Shown: positions 25,583-34,011 of the stretch, piece by piece
How positions within the stretch are numbered: position 1 is the stretch's first letter
Layout: every line of letters starts with the position of its first letter
Assembly (NCBI RefSeq): GCF_015704865.1
Contig: NZ_JADQTO010000021.1
Span: 113,351-177,350, forward strand
Direction of reading: 5' to 3'
From: Actinoplanes aureus
GTDB lineage: Bacteria; Actinomycetota; Actinomycetes; Mycobacteriales; Micromonosporaceae
DNA: 64,000 nt
The notes under the pieces: model-generated
What the model was told of the DNA's origin: nothing
What the model saw: the letters and a program-made list of their open reading frames with translations, nothing else
Database searches by the model: none
Program-made: the position numbers and the translations under genes

Positions 25583-25617
25583 GGAGCAGTCCTTTCGCCG
25601 GCCGGAACGGCAGGTGC

Positions 25618-25629
25618 GTTAGCGCTCAC
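25618..25629. promoter_or_regulatory. LacI-family-type operator upstream of GH43 (minus) gene
   Basis: GTTAGCGCTCAC has the AGCGCT core and near-symmetric GTT/CAC arms of LacI-family operators in actinomycetes. It lies 36 bases upstream of the minus-strand GH43 start codon. Confidence 0.45.
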
Positions 25630-25724
25630 AAATTTGTCCGGCATGTTACGAGACATCCATGGCCGCAACAAGAGTCAGGACGATTTCGACGATGTTTCTT
25701 GACGGCACGCCCCATCGACGTGCA

Positions 25725-25738
25725 TGTTAACGATCACA
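25725..25738. promoter_or_regulatory. LacI-family-type operator upstream of GH43 (plus) gene
   Basis: TGTTAACGATCACA is an imperfect palindrome with a central ACG and TGTTA/TCACA arms, the general form of LacI-family sites at glycosidase promoters. It lies 46 bases before the plus-strand start. A weaker related sequence, TGTTACGAGACA, lies at 25644-25655. Confidence 0.4.
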
Positions 25739-25783
25739 CGTGCGCGACACGTATCCCCGTCCCCGCCCACAAGGAAGTCACCC

Positions 25784-27229
25784 ATGGGTCTCCCCGCTCG
25801 ACTCCGTCGCAAGTTCACGGTCGCGCTGGCCCTGGTCGTCGTTCTCCTGACCGGGTTCGCCGCACCGGCCTCCGCCCAGTTCATCACCGTGCGCAATCCC
25901 GTCGTCAACCAGCGCGCCGACACCGCGATCTACAAGCACACCGACGGCTACTACTACATGACCGCCTCGGTGCCCGACTACAAGCGCGTCGAACTACGCC
26001 GTTCGACCACCCTGCAAGGGCTGGGCACCGCCGCGACGAGCAACGCGTTCGTCGCGCCGTCCAGCGGAGCGCTCAGCGGCTGGATCTGGGCGCCCGACAT
26101 TCAGTACGTCGACGGCGCCTGGTACATGTACTTCTCGGCCTCCCCCAGCACCGCTGTCTTCGATCAGCGGCTCTACTGGATCCGCAACACCAGCGCCAAC
26201 CCGATGACCGGCTCGTGGAGCGCCCCGCAGCGGTTCAACACCGGCTGGGAATCGTTCCAGCTCGACGCGGCGTCGTTCGTCAGCCGCGGGGTCCGCTACT
26301 TCACGTGGGCCCAGGACAGCCCGTCGACGAACTTCAACAGCCACATGTACATCGCCCGGATGAACGGCCCGACCGCCATCACCGGAACCGCGGTGGAGAT
26401 CGCCCGGCCGACCGTCGCCTGGGAGAAGGAGGGCGTGGCCGGCGTCGTGGAGGGCCCGTCACCGCTGGTGAAGAACGGCCGCGTCTACATCGCCTACTCG
26501 GCGTCCGCGACCGACTCCCGCTACAAGCTGGGCCTGCTGTCCTCCTGGGACAACGTCGACCTGCTCAACCCGGCGTCCTGGTACAAGCACCCGAACCCGG
26601 TCTTCCAGACCGCCAACGGGGTCTACGGTCCCGGCCACGGCAGCTTCACCGTCGCCGAGGACGGCGTCACCGACATGCTCGTCTACCACGCCCGCGACTA
26701 CGCCACCCCGAACCCGGACGCGCTGACCGACCCGAACCGGCACACCCGCGTACAGCAGCTGCTCTGGCGCGAGAACGGCGACCCGTTCTTCGGCCAGCCG
26801 ATCCCCAGCACGGTCACCAACCCCGGGATCCGGGGCCGGCACAGCAACCGGTGCGTCGACAACTACAACCGCGACACCACGCTGGGCGCGCTGGTCCGCC
26901 TCTACGACTGCAACGGCGGCACCGCCCAGCAGTGGGAACTGAACTACAAGGCGCCGACCCACTACGAGATCCGTAACCGCAACACCGGCACCTGCCTGGA
27001 CAACCTGAACTTCAACACCGCCTCGAACGCCGACGTCGGCCTCTACACCTGCAACGGGTCCACCGCCCAGCAGTGGATCGTGCAGGACCGCGGCAGCGGC
27101 TGGTTCTCGCTGCGCAACGTCGCCGGCAACATGTGCCTGGACAACTACGAGTGGAACGCCGCCAACGGCGCGCGCCTGTCCCTCTACGCCTGCAACGGCA
27201 CGGCCGCCCAGCAGTGGCGGATGGGCTGA
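25784..27229 (+). CDS. Secreted GH43 enzyme with ricin-type (CBM13) lectin domain
   Basis: The ATG at 25784 follows AAGGAAG and gives 481 residues. The signal peptide ends at ASA-Q. The GH43 domain has candidate catalytic residues D46 (QRADTAI), D161 (FQLDAASF) and E223 (VVEGPSP), with IWAPDIQYVDGAWYMYFSAS typical of the family. From about 345 a beta-trefoil shows three repeats, each with CVDN/CLDN and AQQW (NRCVDNYN...AQQWELN, TCLDNLN...AQQWIV, MCLDNYE...AQQWRMG). It is divergent from the CBM42-bearing GH43 and is probably co-induced for arabinoxylan or arabinan breakdown. Confidence 0.9.
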   Translation: MGLPARLRRKFTVALALVVVLLTGFAAPASAQFITVRNPVVNQRADTAIYKHTDGYYYMTASVPDYKRVELRRSTTLQGLGTAATSNAFVAPSSGALSGWIWAPDIQYVDGAWYMYFSASPSTAVFDQRLYWIRNTSANPMTGSWSAPQRFNTGWESFQLDAASFVSRGVRYFTWAQDSPSTNFNSHMYIARMNGPTAITGTAVEIARPTVAWEKEGVAGVVEGPSPLVKNGRVYIAYSASATDSRYKLGLLSSWDNVDLLNPASWYKHPNPVFQTANGVYGPGHGSFTVAEDGVTDMLVYHARDYATPNPDALTDPNRHTRVQQLLWRENGDPFFGQPIPSTVTNPGIRGRHSNRCVDNYNRDTTLGALVRLYDCNGGTAQQWELNYKAPTHYEIRNRNTGTCLDNLNFNTASNADVGLYTCNGSTAQQWIVQDRGSGWFSLRNVAGNMCLDNYEWNAANGARLSLYACNGTAAQQWRMG

Positions 27230-27248
27230 TCGATCAGCAACACAGCGC

Positions 27249-27275
27249 CGGGGCGGCGGCAGTGCCGCCGCCCCG
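27249..27275 (+). terminator. Terminator hairpin after GH43-CBM13
   Basis: CGGGGCGGCGGC (27249-27260) and GCCGCCGCCCCG (27264-27275) form a 12-bp stem with an AGT loop, 20 bases after the stop. It separates this gene from the convergent caspase gene. Confidence 0.8.
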
Positions 27276-27305
27276 AGCGGTGCGGTAGCGGGTGACGTCC
27301 GATCA

Positions 27306-30300
27306 TCACGCGGCAAGGTCGATGGTGGTGACGCCGGTCAGGTCGGTCGTCGACATCACCGAGACGGTGCCGGCATACGCGTTCGCCACGTAGACGCGTT
27401 CCCCGTCCGGGCTGACCACCACATCGATCGCCACGCCGACGTCGACCGGCCGGCCGACGATCTGCCTGGACGTCAGGTCGACCACGGTCACCCCGTTCAC
27501 CAGGTCGATGGCGTAGAGCCGGCTGCCGTCGGGATGGACGGCCATGTCAGCGAATCCGGTCTCCGGGCTGGTGACCACCTCGCTCACCTGCCGCGACGCG
27601 GTGTCCATCACCCACAGCCGGTTGACCTCACCGACGTCGTAGCTGCCGAGGTACACCCGCTTGCCGTCCGGGCTGACCTCCACGGACGCTGGCCGGCCCG
27701 GCAACGGCACCTGCCCGACCGGGAGGTTGTTGTCGGCGTCCATCACGGTGAGCCGGTAGGGACCCTGCTCGGCGGCTCCGTTGGTGGCGTACACCCGGCT
27801 GCCGTCGGGGCTGACGGCGGCGGCCCCGGCGTCCTCACCGAGCTTCACCGGCGTACCGATGACGCCGTTGTTCGAGGTCTGGATGATGGTCATCGTGTCC
27901 GAGCCGCTGTTGGTGACGTACACCCGGCCACCGTCGCGGGTCATCGCCACGTCGCTGGGCTCGTCGCCGACCGGGATCACGCCGCCGATGGTGGCGTTCT
28001 CCCGGGCGGTAAGCACCGTCACCGAGTCGGAGTTCCGGTCGGCGACGTAGAGGTAGCCACCGTCGTCAGCCTTGACCGCTATCCCGACCGGCATCTCCCG
28101 CAGCCCGATCGGCTCACCGACCGGCTCGTCGGTCTTCGTGTCGATCACGATCAGCTCCCCACGCGCCGCGGAGTTCCGGGCACCGAAGGGTGGGCGGAGC
28201 ATCGTCGTCGCGTACACCCGGTCGCTGTCCGGGCTGACCGCCAGCCGGTTCACCAATCGCACCAGAATCCCGGCCGGCGGGGTGAGCTGATCGACGAGCA
28301 CCACCGCGCCGCACCCGACGATCAGCGTCACGGCCAGAGTCATGGCAAGCAGGCGCCGGGTCAGCCGCACGGGGGTCCCGGCCGGCCGGCGGGCCAGGCT
28401 CTCGGCCGCGACGAGCAGCACCAGCAGCGCCGCACCGAACACGATCGCCCAGGTGCGATCGGGATCCGGACGCCCGCGCACCCAGGTGCCGGTGGTCAGG
28501 CTGATCGCCCAGCCGCCCGCCACCCAGCCGGTGAGCAGCGCCAGAGCGAACCGGATCGGGGCGGCCAGGGCCGCCACCAGCGGCAGGAGCAACGCGAGCA
28601 CGACACCGATCGCATACGGCCAGGTGTGCGTGGCCAGGTCTCCGAAGCCGGGGTACGTCTCACGCAGCTGGACGAGTTCGTACAGCTGCACGCCCAGCAC
28701 CAGTGCGCCGCCGACCGTCGCGAGCACGCACAACAGCAGGGTGACCCGGGCGGCACGGTCGTGCGGAAGCATCAGCCGCAGGCGCACCGCCCGGTCGCGG
28801 CGCAGCTGCAGCCCGGCGAGGACGGCGGCGGCCGTCAGGAGCAGGTGGCCGATCAGTTCCAGGCGCAGCTCGCGGCGCGGGTCGCCGAGCAGGGCGTCGC
28901 GGATCAGTTCGCCGGTGAAGAACACCAGCCCCCACCAGGACGCGGCGGTCACGCCGAGCAGCAGGCCCGGACCGACGAGCGGGCGGGTCGCCGGGCGCAG
29001 CACGCCCAGTCCGGCCACGATCGCGGCGAGGGCGATCCCGGCGGCGTACCGGGGGTGGTCGGCGGCCGGGCCGGACACGTTGACACCGCTGGTCAGCTGG
29101 CGGGCAATCGCTCCGGCGACGATGAGCACGCCGGCCACCACCGCGAGAGCGCCGGCCACCACGGCAAGCCGATCCCGCCGGCCCGGCGCGGCCTCCGGCG
29201 CCGGCTCGACTTCCGGTGCCGGCTCGACCTCCGGCGCCGGCTTGACTTCCGGCGGCGGCGCAGCCTCTGGCGGCGGCGTCTCGAGCTGCGGCGGAGTCTC
29301 TGGCGGCGTCTCGAGTTGCGGCGGAACCTCCGGCGGCGGCGTCTCGGGTGGGGAGGCAGCAGGCTGCGCCGCCGGCGGTGGCGGGGCCGGCTCGGGTACC
29401 GACTCCGCCGGTGCTCGCGGCCGCGCCGATGGCGGCGGCGCGGCCACGCGGGCCGGAGCGGCCGGCGGCGCGAGCGCACGCAGGCGATCAGCAGCTGAGG
29501 CGGACACGGTACGGCTGTCATCGCCGGTCAGCTGTTCGATCTCGGCCCGGGTGCGAGCGCGTACGGTCTCATTGCCGATGCGATGCAGGCGCACCAGCGC
29601 GTCCAGCGCCCCCAGCCGATCGGTCGCGATCGGGCTGGCCAGTGCGTTACGCAAATACACCGGCAGATCCCAGTTGACGTTGCGGGCGATGACCGTACGC
29701 CCCTGCACGTCGTCCTGCTTCTTCGGCCGCTGCTGCGGGGTGTCCTCGACAACCCGGTCGTAGACGTAGCTGTACAGCTCGTCGAGCGTGATGTCACCAT
29801 CACCGTCCAGGTCGGCGCTGCCGTCGCGCAGTCCCGCGGTGAGATGGCGGGTGAACACCGACTGAACCGCCTCGCCGCTGGCCCGGTCGCCCTCGAACGA
29901 GTACTGGGTGGCGTCGGAGGCGGTCAGCACGGTCCGCCCGTGGCCCTGGAACCGCTGCAGGGTGTGCACCTGGTCGTCGCCCTTGGCCAGCCGCCCGGGC
30001 GGGTACGCCCCGCTGTAACAGCAGTCCAGGATCAGCACCTTCCGCCGGCTGACGCAGCCCTCCATCGCCTGGTCGATCTGGTCGGCCGAGATCGCGGTGA
30101 ACATCAGACTGTCCCGGCGGGTGTCGGCCATGGCCAGGTGCAACCGGCCCTGGTCGTCCTTCAGTCCGTGCCCGGTGAAGTAGAGCAGGGTGAGATCGTC
30201 GCGGCGCCGGTCGTGGTAGAAGTCGCCGATCGCCTCACCGACGCGGTAGTGCGGTTCGTTGATCAGCGTGGTGACCTCGAAGCCGGCGATCCGCGGATCG

Positions 30301-30410
30301 CCGAGCACGGCGGTCAGCGCCTCGACGTCGTGTGCCGGCGCGGTGAGGCGGCGCAGGCCGGCATCGCGGTACTCGTACGTCGCGATCAGCAACGCGACCC
30401 GCCGGCCCAC
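27306..30410 (-). CDS. Caspase-like protease fused to a membrane domain and YVTN-type beta-propeller
   Basis: The 1034-residue protein starts at GTG 30410. Residues 1-240 form a C14 caspase domain with His81 (YFTGHGLKD) and Cys131 (ILDCCYSG); an EF-hand-like loop (DLDGDGDITLDEL, 200-211) lies inside it. A Pro/Glu-rich repeat linker (about 315-410) follows, with PPETPP and EVEPAPEVE units. About ten TM helices occupy 412-710. The C-terminal 320 residues form a beta-propeller with recurring SPDGxRVYVxN blades. The catalytic domain is predicted to be cytoplasmic. It starts 3 bases after the stop of the EACC1-like gene. Such pairs are proposed effector modules of multicellular bacteria. Substrate and trigger are unknown. 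Confidence 0.92.
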   Translation of the reverse strand: MGRRVALLIATYEYRDAGLRRLTAPAHDVEALTAVLGDPRIAGFEVTTLINEPHYRVGEAIGDFYHDRRRDDLTLLYFTGHGLKDDQGRLHLAMADTRRDSLMFTAISADQIDQAMEGCVSRRKVLILDCCYSGAYPPGRLAKGDDQVHTLQRFQGHGRTVLTASDATQYSFEGDRASGEAVQSVFTRHLTAGLRDGSADLDGDGDITLDELYSYVYDRVVEDTPQQRPKKQDDVQGRTVIARNVNWDLPVYLRNALASPIATDRLGALDALVRLHRIGNETVRARTRAEIEQLTGDDSRTVSASAADRLRALAPPAAPARVAAPPPSARPRAPAESVPEPAPPPPAAQPAASPPETPPPEVPPQLETPPETPPQLETPPPEAAPPPEVKPAPEVEPAPEVEPAPEAAPGRRDRLAVVAGALAVVAGVLIVAGAIARQLTSGVNVSGPAADHPRYAAGIALAAIVAGLGVLRPATRPLVGPGLLLGVTAASWWGLVFFTGELIRDALLGDPRRELRLELIGHLLLTAAAVLAGLQLRRDRAVRLRLMLPHDRAARVTLLLCVLATVGGALVLGVQLYELVQLRETYPGFGDLATHTWPYAIGVVLALLLPLVAALAAPIRFALALLTGWVAGGWAISLTTGTWVRGRPDPDRTWAIVFGAALLVLLVAAESLARRPAGTPVRLTRRLLAMTLAVTLIVGCGAVVLVDQLTPPAGILVRLVNRLAVSPDSDRVYATTMLRPPFGARNSAARGELIVIDTKTDEPVGEPIGLREMPVGIAVKADDGGYLYVADRNSDSVTVLTARENATIGGVIPVGDEPSDVAMTRDGGRVYVTNSGSDTMTIIQTSNNGVIGTPVKLGEDAGAAAVSPDGSRVYATNGAAEQGPYRLTVMDADNNLPVGQVPLPGRPASVEVSPDGKRVYLGSYDVGEVNRLWVMDTASRQVSEVVTSPETGFADMAVHPDGSRLYAIDLVNGVTVVDLTSRQIVGRPVDVGVAIDVVVSPDGERVYVANAYAGTVSVMSTTDLTGVTTIDLAA

Positions 30411-30413
30411 CGC

Positions 30414-30803
30414 TCACTCCGGACGGTGCCGCTGCAGGAACGCCGCGACCAGCTCACGCTGCTGCGCCGAGGTCGCACCCTCCAGCTCGATCGTGTCGCC
30501 GTCGACGGTCAGGGTGATCCGGTGGCGCCCGTGCTGACGGCCCAGCCAGTCCCGCACCGTGTCGACGAGGGCGACGAACACACCGCCGGACGCGCTCAAG
30601 GCGACGATCAACGCCCCCACGGTGACCGGGTCGCCCTTCGCGTACGCCGGAGCCGCGTCAGCCGGTGCCGCGGTGACCGACTCGACGTCGACGTGGCCGA
30701 TCTCGGCGCGAAGCCGGTGAACGAGCCGTTCGTACGTCTCCGCGTCGATCTCGTCGTCGGCCTCCAGGACGACCAGCACCTCGGTCACGCCGTCGACACC
30801 CAT
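30414..30803 (-). CDS. EACC1-like effector-associated small protein
   Basis: The ATG at 30803 follows GGGAG and gives 129 residues; the longer open frame upstream lacks a site. The order is an N-terminal strand-helix (EVLVVLEADDEIDAETYERL, HRLRAEIGHVDVESV), a hydrophobic segment (VTVGALIVALSASGGVFVAL), then VRDWLGRQHG, ITLTVDGDTIELEGA and QQRELVAAFLQRH. This matches the effector-associated constant component 1 family described next to caspases and other effectors in actinobacterial conflict systems. It is translated immediately ahead of the caspase gene. It probably links a signal to the effector; the mechanism is unproven. Confidence 0.78.
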   Translation of the reverse strand: MGVDGVTEVLVVLEADDEIDAETYERLVHRLRAEIGHVDVESVTAAPADAAPAYAKGDPVTVGALIVALSASGGVFVALVDTVRDWLGRQHGRHRITLTVDGDTIELEGATSAQQRELVAAFLQRHRPE

Positions 30804-30955
30804 GGCTCCCACCCGTCTGTCCGTCGGGAATGGGCTCATGCTGCGCCGTTGCATGCTCGGTGGGCAAGGCATGGTCGATGTCCAACCCCTGACACCAGCT
30901 CGACCCCGGCGGCGCCAAGCAGCGCTCCACCAACGCTACGACCCGCCGCCTCCGG

Positions 30956-32926
30956 TCACCGGCGGACCAGCGTGAAACCGCCGGGCAGGACCGGCACCCG
31001 CACGGTCGCGCCGGCAGCGGTGACCTTGCCACGCCGTACCCCGGCTGCGTCATAGGTCTCGATCACCGCCGGGCCCGAGACGCGCACGGTTTGTGGTGTG
31101 CGCGCGGCGCTGCGCAGCAGCGCCGTCTGGCGCCCGGCTCCGCCGATCACCAACCGCGACACCAGCGGCTCGAGCATCACCGCGTCCAGCACGGCCTCGC
31201 CGCCGGTCGCGGTGGCAACGAGATCGGTACGCCCGGCCGCGAGCTCACCCACCGTCACCGGCAGCAACGCCCCGGGCGCCGGTGAAGCACCCTGCGCCCC
31301 GATGTCCCCGTGGCGCACCGCGCCCAGCGATGACCAGTGGGTGACCGCCGAGCTGCCGGGCCGCAGGTCGACGACCGGGAGCACCAGCCGGGGCTGATCG
31401 AACGCCGGCAGCTGCCAGCGGACGGTGGCGCCGGCGGGCATCCGGACGTAGCCGCCGCTGAACGACGATTCGCCGGTCCACGCCGACGGCGGGGTGACCA
31501 CCGTGGCGCCGCCGCCGAGTTGTCCCTGCTCGGCCTCGACCGTGGTCGACCCGATCCGGTCCAGGATGCGTCCCTGCCTGGCCAGGGCGGCGACGTCCGG
31601 AGAGGCGTCGAGGGCCAGCATGCTCAGCAGCCCGTGGATGGTCGACTCGGCGCCGGAGTTGCGGTTGACCGTGCCGTCGCCGGCGATCCCGTCGATCGTG
31701 CGCCCGGTCGCCGGATCGTAGGCGGGCACCCCGGCCGGGTTGGCGCCGAAGTACCAGGCGGCGACGATCCCGGCGAGCCCGCGGAAACCGGTGCGCCCGG
31801 TCGCGCCGGCGACCGCGAGCAGCGACTGCAGCCGCGAGTCGACCCCGTAGGCGATCTGGGTGCGGTCGACGCGGGTGGGCAGCCGGCCGTTGTCCGGGCC
31901 GCCGGAGGTGAGCAGCCACGGCGTGAAGACGGCCGAGTCGGTGACCGCCGGCCGGACCAGGCCGGGGTCGCCGAGGACCTGGCCGGCGCGGGCCAGCGCC
32001 GCCGGCATCTGCGATCCCCAGGCGTGCCAGAGCGACAGCGACAGCGCCCACGGGCGTACCGCGCCGAACGGCCACTCGCGCACGCCGCCGTCGGAGAGCG
32101 CGGCGATGCCCTCGGCGAACTGCCGCAACGCGCGCCGGGCCGCGCTCGTTCCACCCACTTCGGCGTACGCGCAAAGCCCCAGCACTGCCTCGGCGGTGGC
32201 GTCCGCGCCGTCCACGATCAGCCAGGCGGGTGCCTCATCGCCGTCGATCAGCAGCCGTTCGCCGTACCGGATGAGGACCTGGCGTTGCAGGGCGGTGACC
32301 GCGAGATCGAGCCGTTGCCGCAGGAACGCCGCGAACTCGCGGTCGGCGGACCGCCAGGCCGCGTAGCCCTCGCCGAGCGCCCAGAGCGTGCGGGCCAGCC
32401 AGTAGGACGGCCCGCTGTCCGACGGGTCGGGCAGTTCCGGCGGGTCGGCGCTCGGGTTGAGCGTGCCGTCCGGCTGCATCCACAGGATCACGTTGCCGGC
32501 GTTCGGGCCGGTCGCGGTTTGCAGATAGGTCAGGCCGCGCAGCAGCTGGTAAGAGGCCTCCCGGCTGCTCGCGGCGCCGGTCTGCCGCCAGTGCCGCAGG
32601 TAGACCACGGCGGCGCGGGCGACGTCGTCGGCGTTGTAGGCGCCCTGCCCGTACGTGTCGGTCGCCGGGTCGTAGGTGCCGCCACCGATGCGGCGGTAGC
32701 TGCCGTCCGGATTGGGCTCGGCGTAGGTCCACAGCATCCCGACCGCCGGCGTATCAGCGAGCCGGTAGGTGGTGTGGCCGGCCTGGGCGGGCGGGGTGAC
32801 CCGCTCGGAGAGGAAGTCGAGATGGGCGAGGTTCGTCAGTGGCGCTGACGCTTCAGCCGGGGTGGGGTTCAGCAGCGGAGCTGTCAGGGCGAGGCCGCTG
32901 CCGAACAGGACGGAACGACGTTTCAT
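30956..32926 (-). CDS. Secreted helical-toroid protein, putative glycoside hydrolase or lyase
   Basis: The ATG at 32926 follows AAGGAG and gives 656 residues. The N-terminus MKRRSVLFGSGLALTAPLL has twin Arg and a hydrophobic core, suggesting Tat export. Residues 40-430 are Trp/Tyr-rich helices (DDVARAAVVYLRHWRQTG, YWLARTLWALGEGYAAWRSA, WALSLSLWHAWGSQMP, STIHGLLSML) typical of (alpha/alpha)6 barrels. The C-terminal 200 residues are beta-rich with a possible carbohydrate-binding part (TTVEAEQGQLGG, SSFSGGYVRMPAG). I cannot name the GH family or a catalytic residue. It overlaps GH130 by 74 bases and is the last gene of the sugar operon. Confidence 0.75.
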   Translation of the reverse strand: MKRRSVLFGSGLALTAPLLNPTPAEASAPLTNLAHLDFLSERVTPPAQAGHTTYRLADTPAVGMLWTYAEPNPDGSYRRIGGGTYDPATDTYGQGAYNADDVARAAVVYLRHWRQTGAASSREASYQLLRGLTYLQTATGPNAGNVILWMQPDGTLNPSADPPELPDPSDSGPSYWLARTLWALGEGYAAWRSADREFAAFLRQRLDLAVTALQRQVLIRYGERLLIDGDEAPAWLIVDGADATAEAVLGLCAYAEVGGTSAARRALRQFAEGIAALSDGGVREWPFGAVRPWALSLSLWHAWGSQMPAALARAGQVLGDPGLVRPAVTDSAVFTPWLLTSGGPDNGRLPTRVDRTQIAYGVDSRLQSLLAVAGATGRTGFRGLAGIVAAWYFGANPAGVPAYDPATGRTIDGIAGDGTVNRNSGAESTIHGLLSMLALDASPDVAALARQGRILDRIGSTTVEAEQGQLGGGATVVTPPSAWTGESSFSGGYVRMPAGATVRWQLPAFDQPRLVLPVVDLRPGSSAVTHWSSLGAVRHGDIGAQGASPAPGALLPVTVGELAAGRTDLVATATGGEAVLDAVMLEPLVSRLVIGGAGRQTALLRSAARTPQTVRVSGPAVIETYDAAGVRRGKVTAAGATVRVPVLPGGFTLVRR

Positions 32927-34010
32927 CGCGTTCTCCTTCGTCGGTGAGCCGGTCCAGTCGAGCGACGCCGATCCGGGTGTCCGCCATGCCGTAGAAGACG
33001 TAGTGGACGCCGTCGACCTGCTCGATCGCGGTGGGGAAGACAACGTTGGGCACGGTGCCGTGATGCTCGTCCTCGGTCTCCGGGACGAAGATGGGCTCGG
33101 CGGTGCGGGCCAGCACCCGGCCGGGATCGGCCGGGTCGAGCAGCATGGCTCCGGCGGCGTAGGTGACGTCCTGGCCGGCCGGGTCCCAGCCCGGCGGGAC
33201 GTAGCCGGTGACGCCGTGGTGGATGAGCAGCCAGCCTTCCGGCACGCGCAGGGGCGGCGGCCCGGCGCCGATCTTGAGCTCCTCGTAGTCGTATTCGGAC
33301 AGCGCCACGCAGCGGTGCTCGCGGGGCCGGACCAGTGCGGTGAGGTCGGCCCGCACCTCGTCGGCGGGCACGTAGGAGATCCAGATGCCGGCCCGCTCGT
33401 CGGTGATGCCGGCGGGCAGGTGCACGCCTTCGCCGGGCCGGACCCAGCTGAGGTCCCACATCGGGCGGTGCAGCATCGCGTAGCAGGGCCGGCCGTCCGG
33501 TCCGGGCACCGGCTCCGGAAAGAACACCGCGTCCTTGTTGGGGAACAGGTTGAGGTCGGTGTCCAGGCCGGGCTGGTAGGCGAACTGGACCGGGCCGAGC
33601 CGCCGCCACGATCGCAGGTCGGTGGAGACGGCCAGGGCCAGGCGCGGGCCGAGCGGCCCGTACGCGACGTAGGTCATCAGGTGCCGGCCCAGCGTCGGCA
33701 CCCGGGTGGTGCGCGGATCCTCGACGCCGGCGTTGGTCAGGCCACGCTCCCAGCCCTCGTCCGGCGCGAGCACGACACCGCGGCGGTGCACCCCGACGGG
33801 TACGCCGTCGCGCAGCTCCACCTCGGCCAGCCCGACCCGGGACACGTTGCCGGCCGCCACCAGCCGCGGCAGCAGGTGCAGCCGCCCGTCCGGGGTACGC
33901 CCACTCGCCGGGTTGAGCACGCCTTCGGCTTCCAACGGGTTGCCGGGATCGGGTGTCATCACCGTGCCGAGACGCGTCAGCGCGTACGGAACATGGGTTT
34001 TGATCGGCAT
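32853..34010 (-). CDS. GH130 family beta-mannoside phosphorylase/glycosidase
   Basis: The 385-residue protein has the five-bladed propeller signature of GH130: RLGTVMTPDPGNPLEAEGVL at the start, GVEDPR with the proton-donor Asp98, DLNLFPNKDAVFFPEPV and the late HHGTVPNVVFPTAIE/YGMADTRIGVA. GH130 enzymes phosphorolyse or hydrolyse beta-1,4- or beta-1,2-mannosides. No signal peptide is present, so it is cytoplasmic and acts on an imported oligosaccharide. Its ATG lies 1 base beyond the upstream permease stop. The 3' end overlaps the next gene by 74 bases. The preference for mannosides comes from the family, not from residues seen here. Confidence 0.88.
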   Translation of the reverse strand: MPIKTHVPYALTRLGTVMTPDPGNPLEAEGVLNPASGRTPDGRLHLLPRLVAAGNVSRVGLAEVELRDGVPVGVHRRGVVLAPDEGWERGLTNAGVEDPRTTRVPTLGRHLMTYVAYGPLGPRLALAVSTDLRSWRRLGPVQFAYQPGLDTDLNLFPNKDAVFFPEPVPGPDGRPCYAMLHRPMWDLSWVRPGEGVHLPAGITDERAGIWISYVPADEVRADLTALVRPREHRCVALSEYDYEELKIGAGPPPLRVPEGWLLIHHGVTGYVPPGWDPAGQDVTYAAGAMLLDPADPGRVLARTAEPIFVPETEDEHHGTVPNVVFPTAIEQVDGVHYVFYGMADTRIGVARLDRLTDEGERDETSFRPVRQRPRPDSSAAEPHPG

Positions 34011-34011
34011 G

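Noticed and set aside
29200..29350. Tandem GGCGGC/GGCTCGACC repeats as a possible CRISPR or satellite
   Set aside because: They are in frame within the caspase gene and encode the Pro/Glu linker; units are short and without spacers.
27534..29498. 654-codon plus-strand open frame antisense to the caspase gene
   Set aside because: His/Arg/Gly-rich shadow; the minus strand has caspase, TM and propeller signatures.
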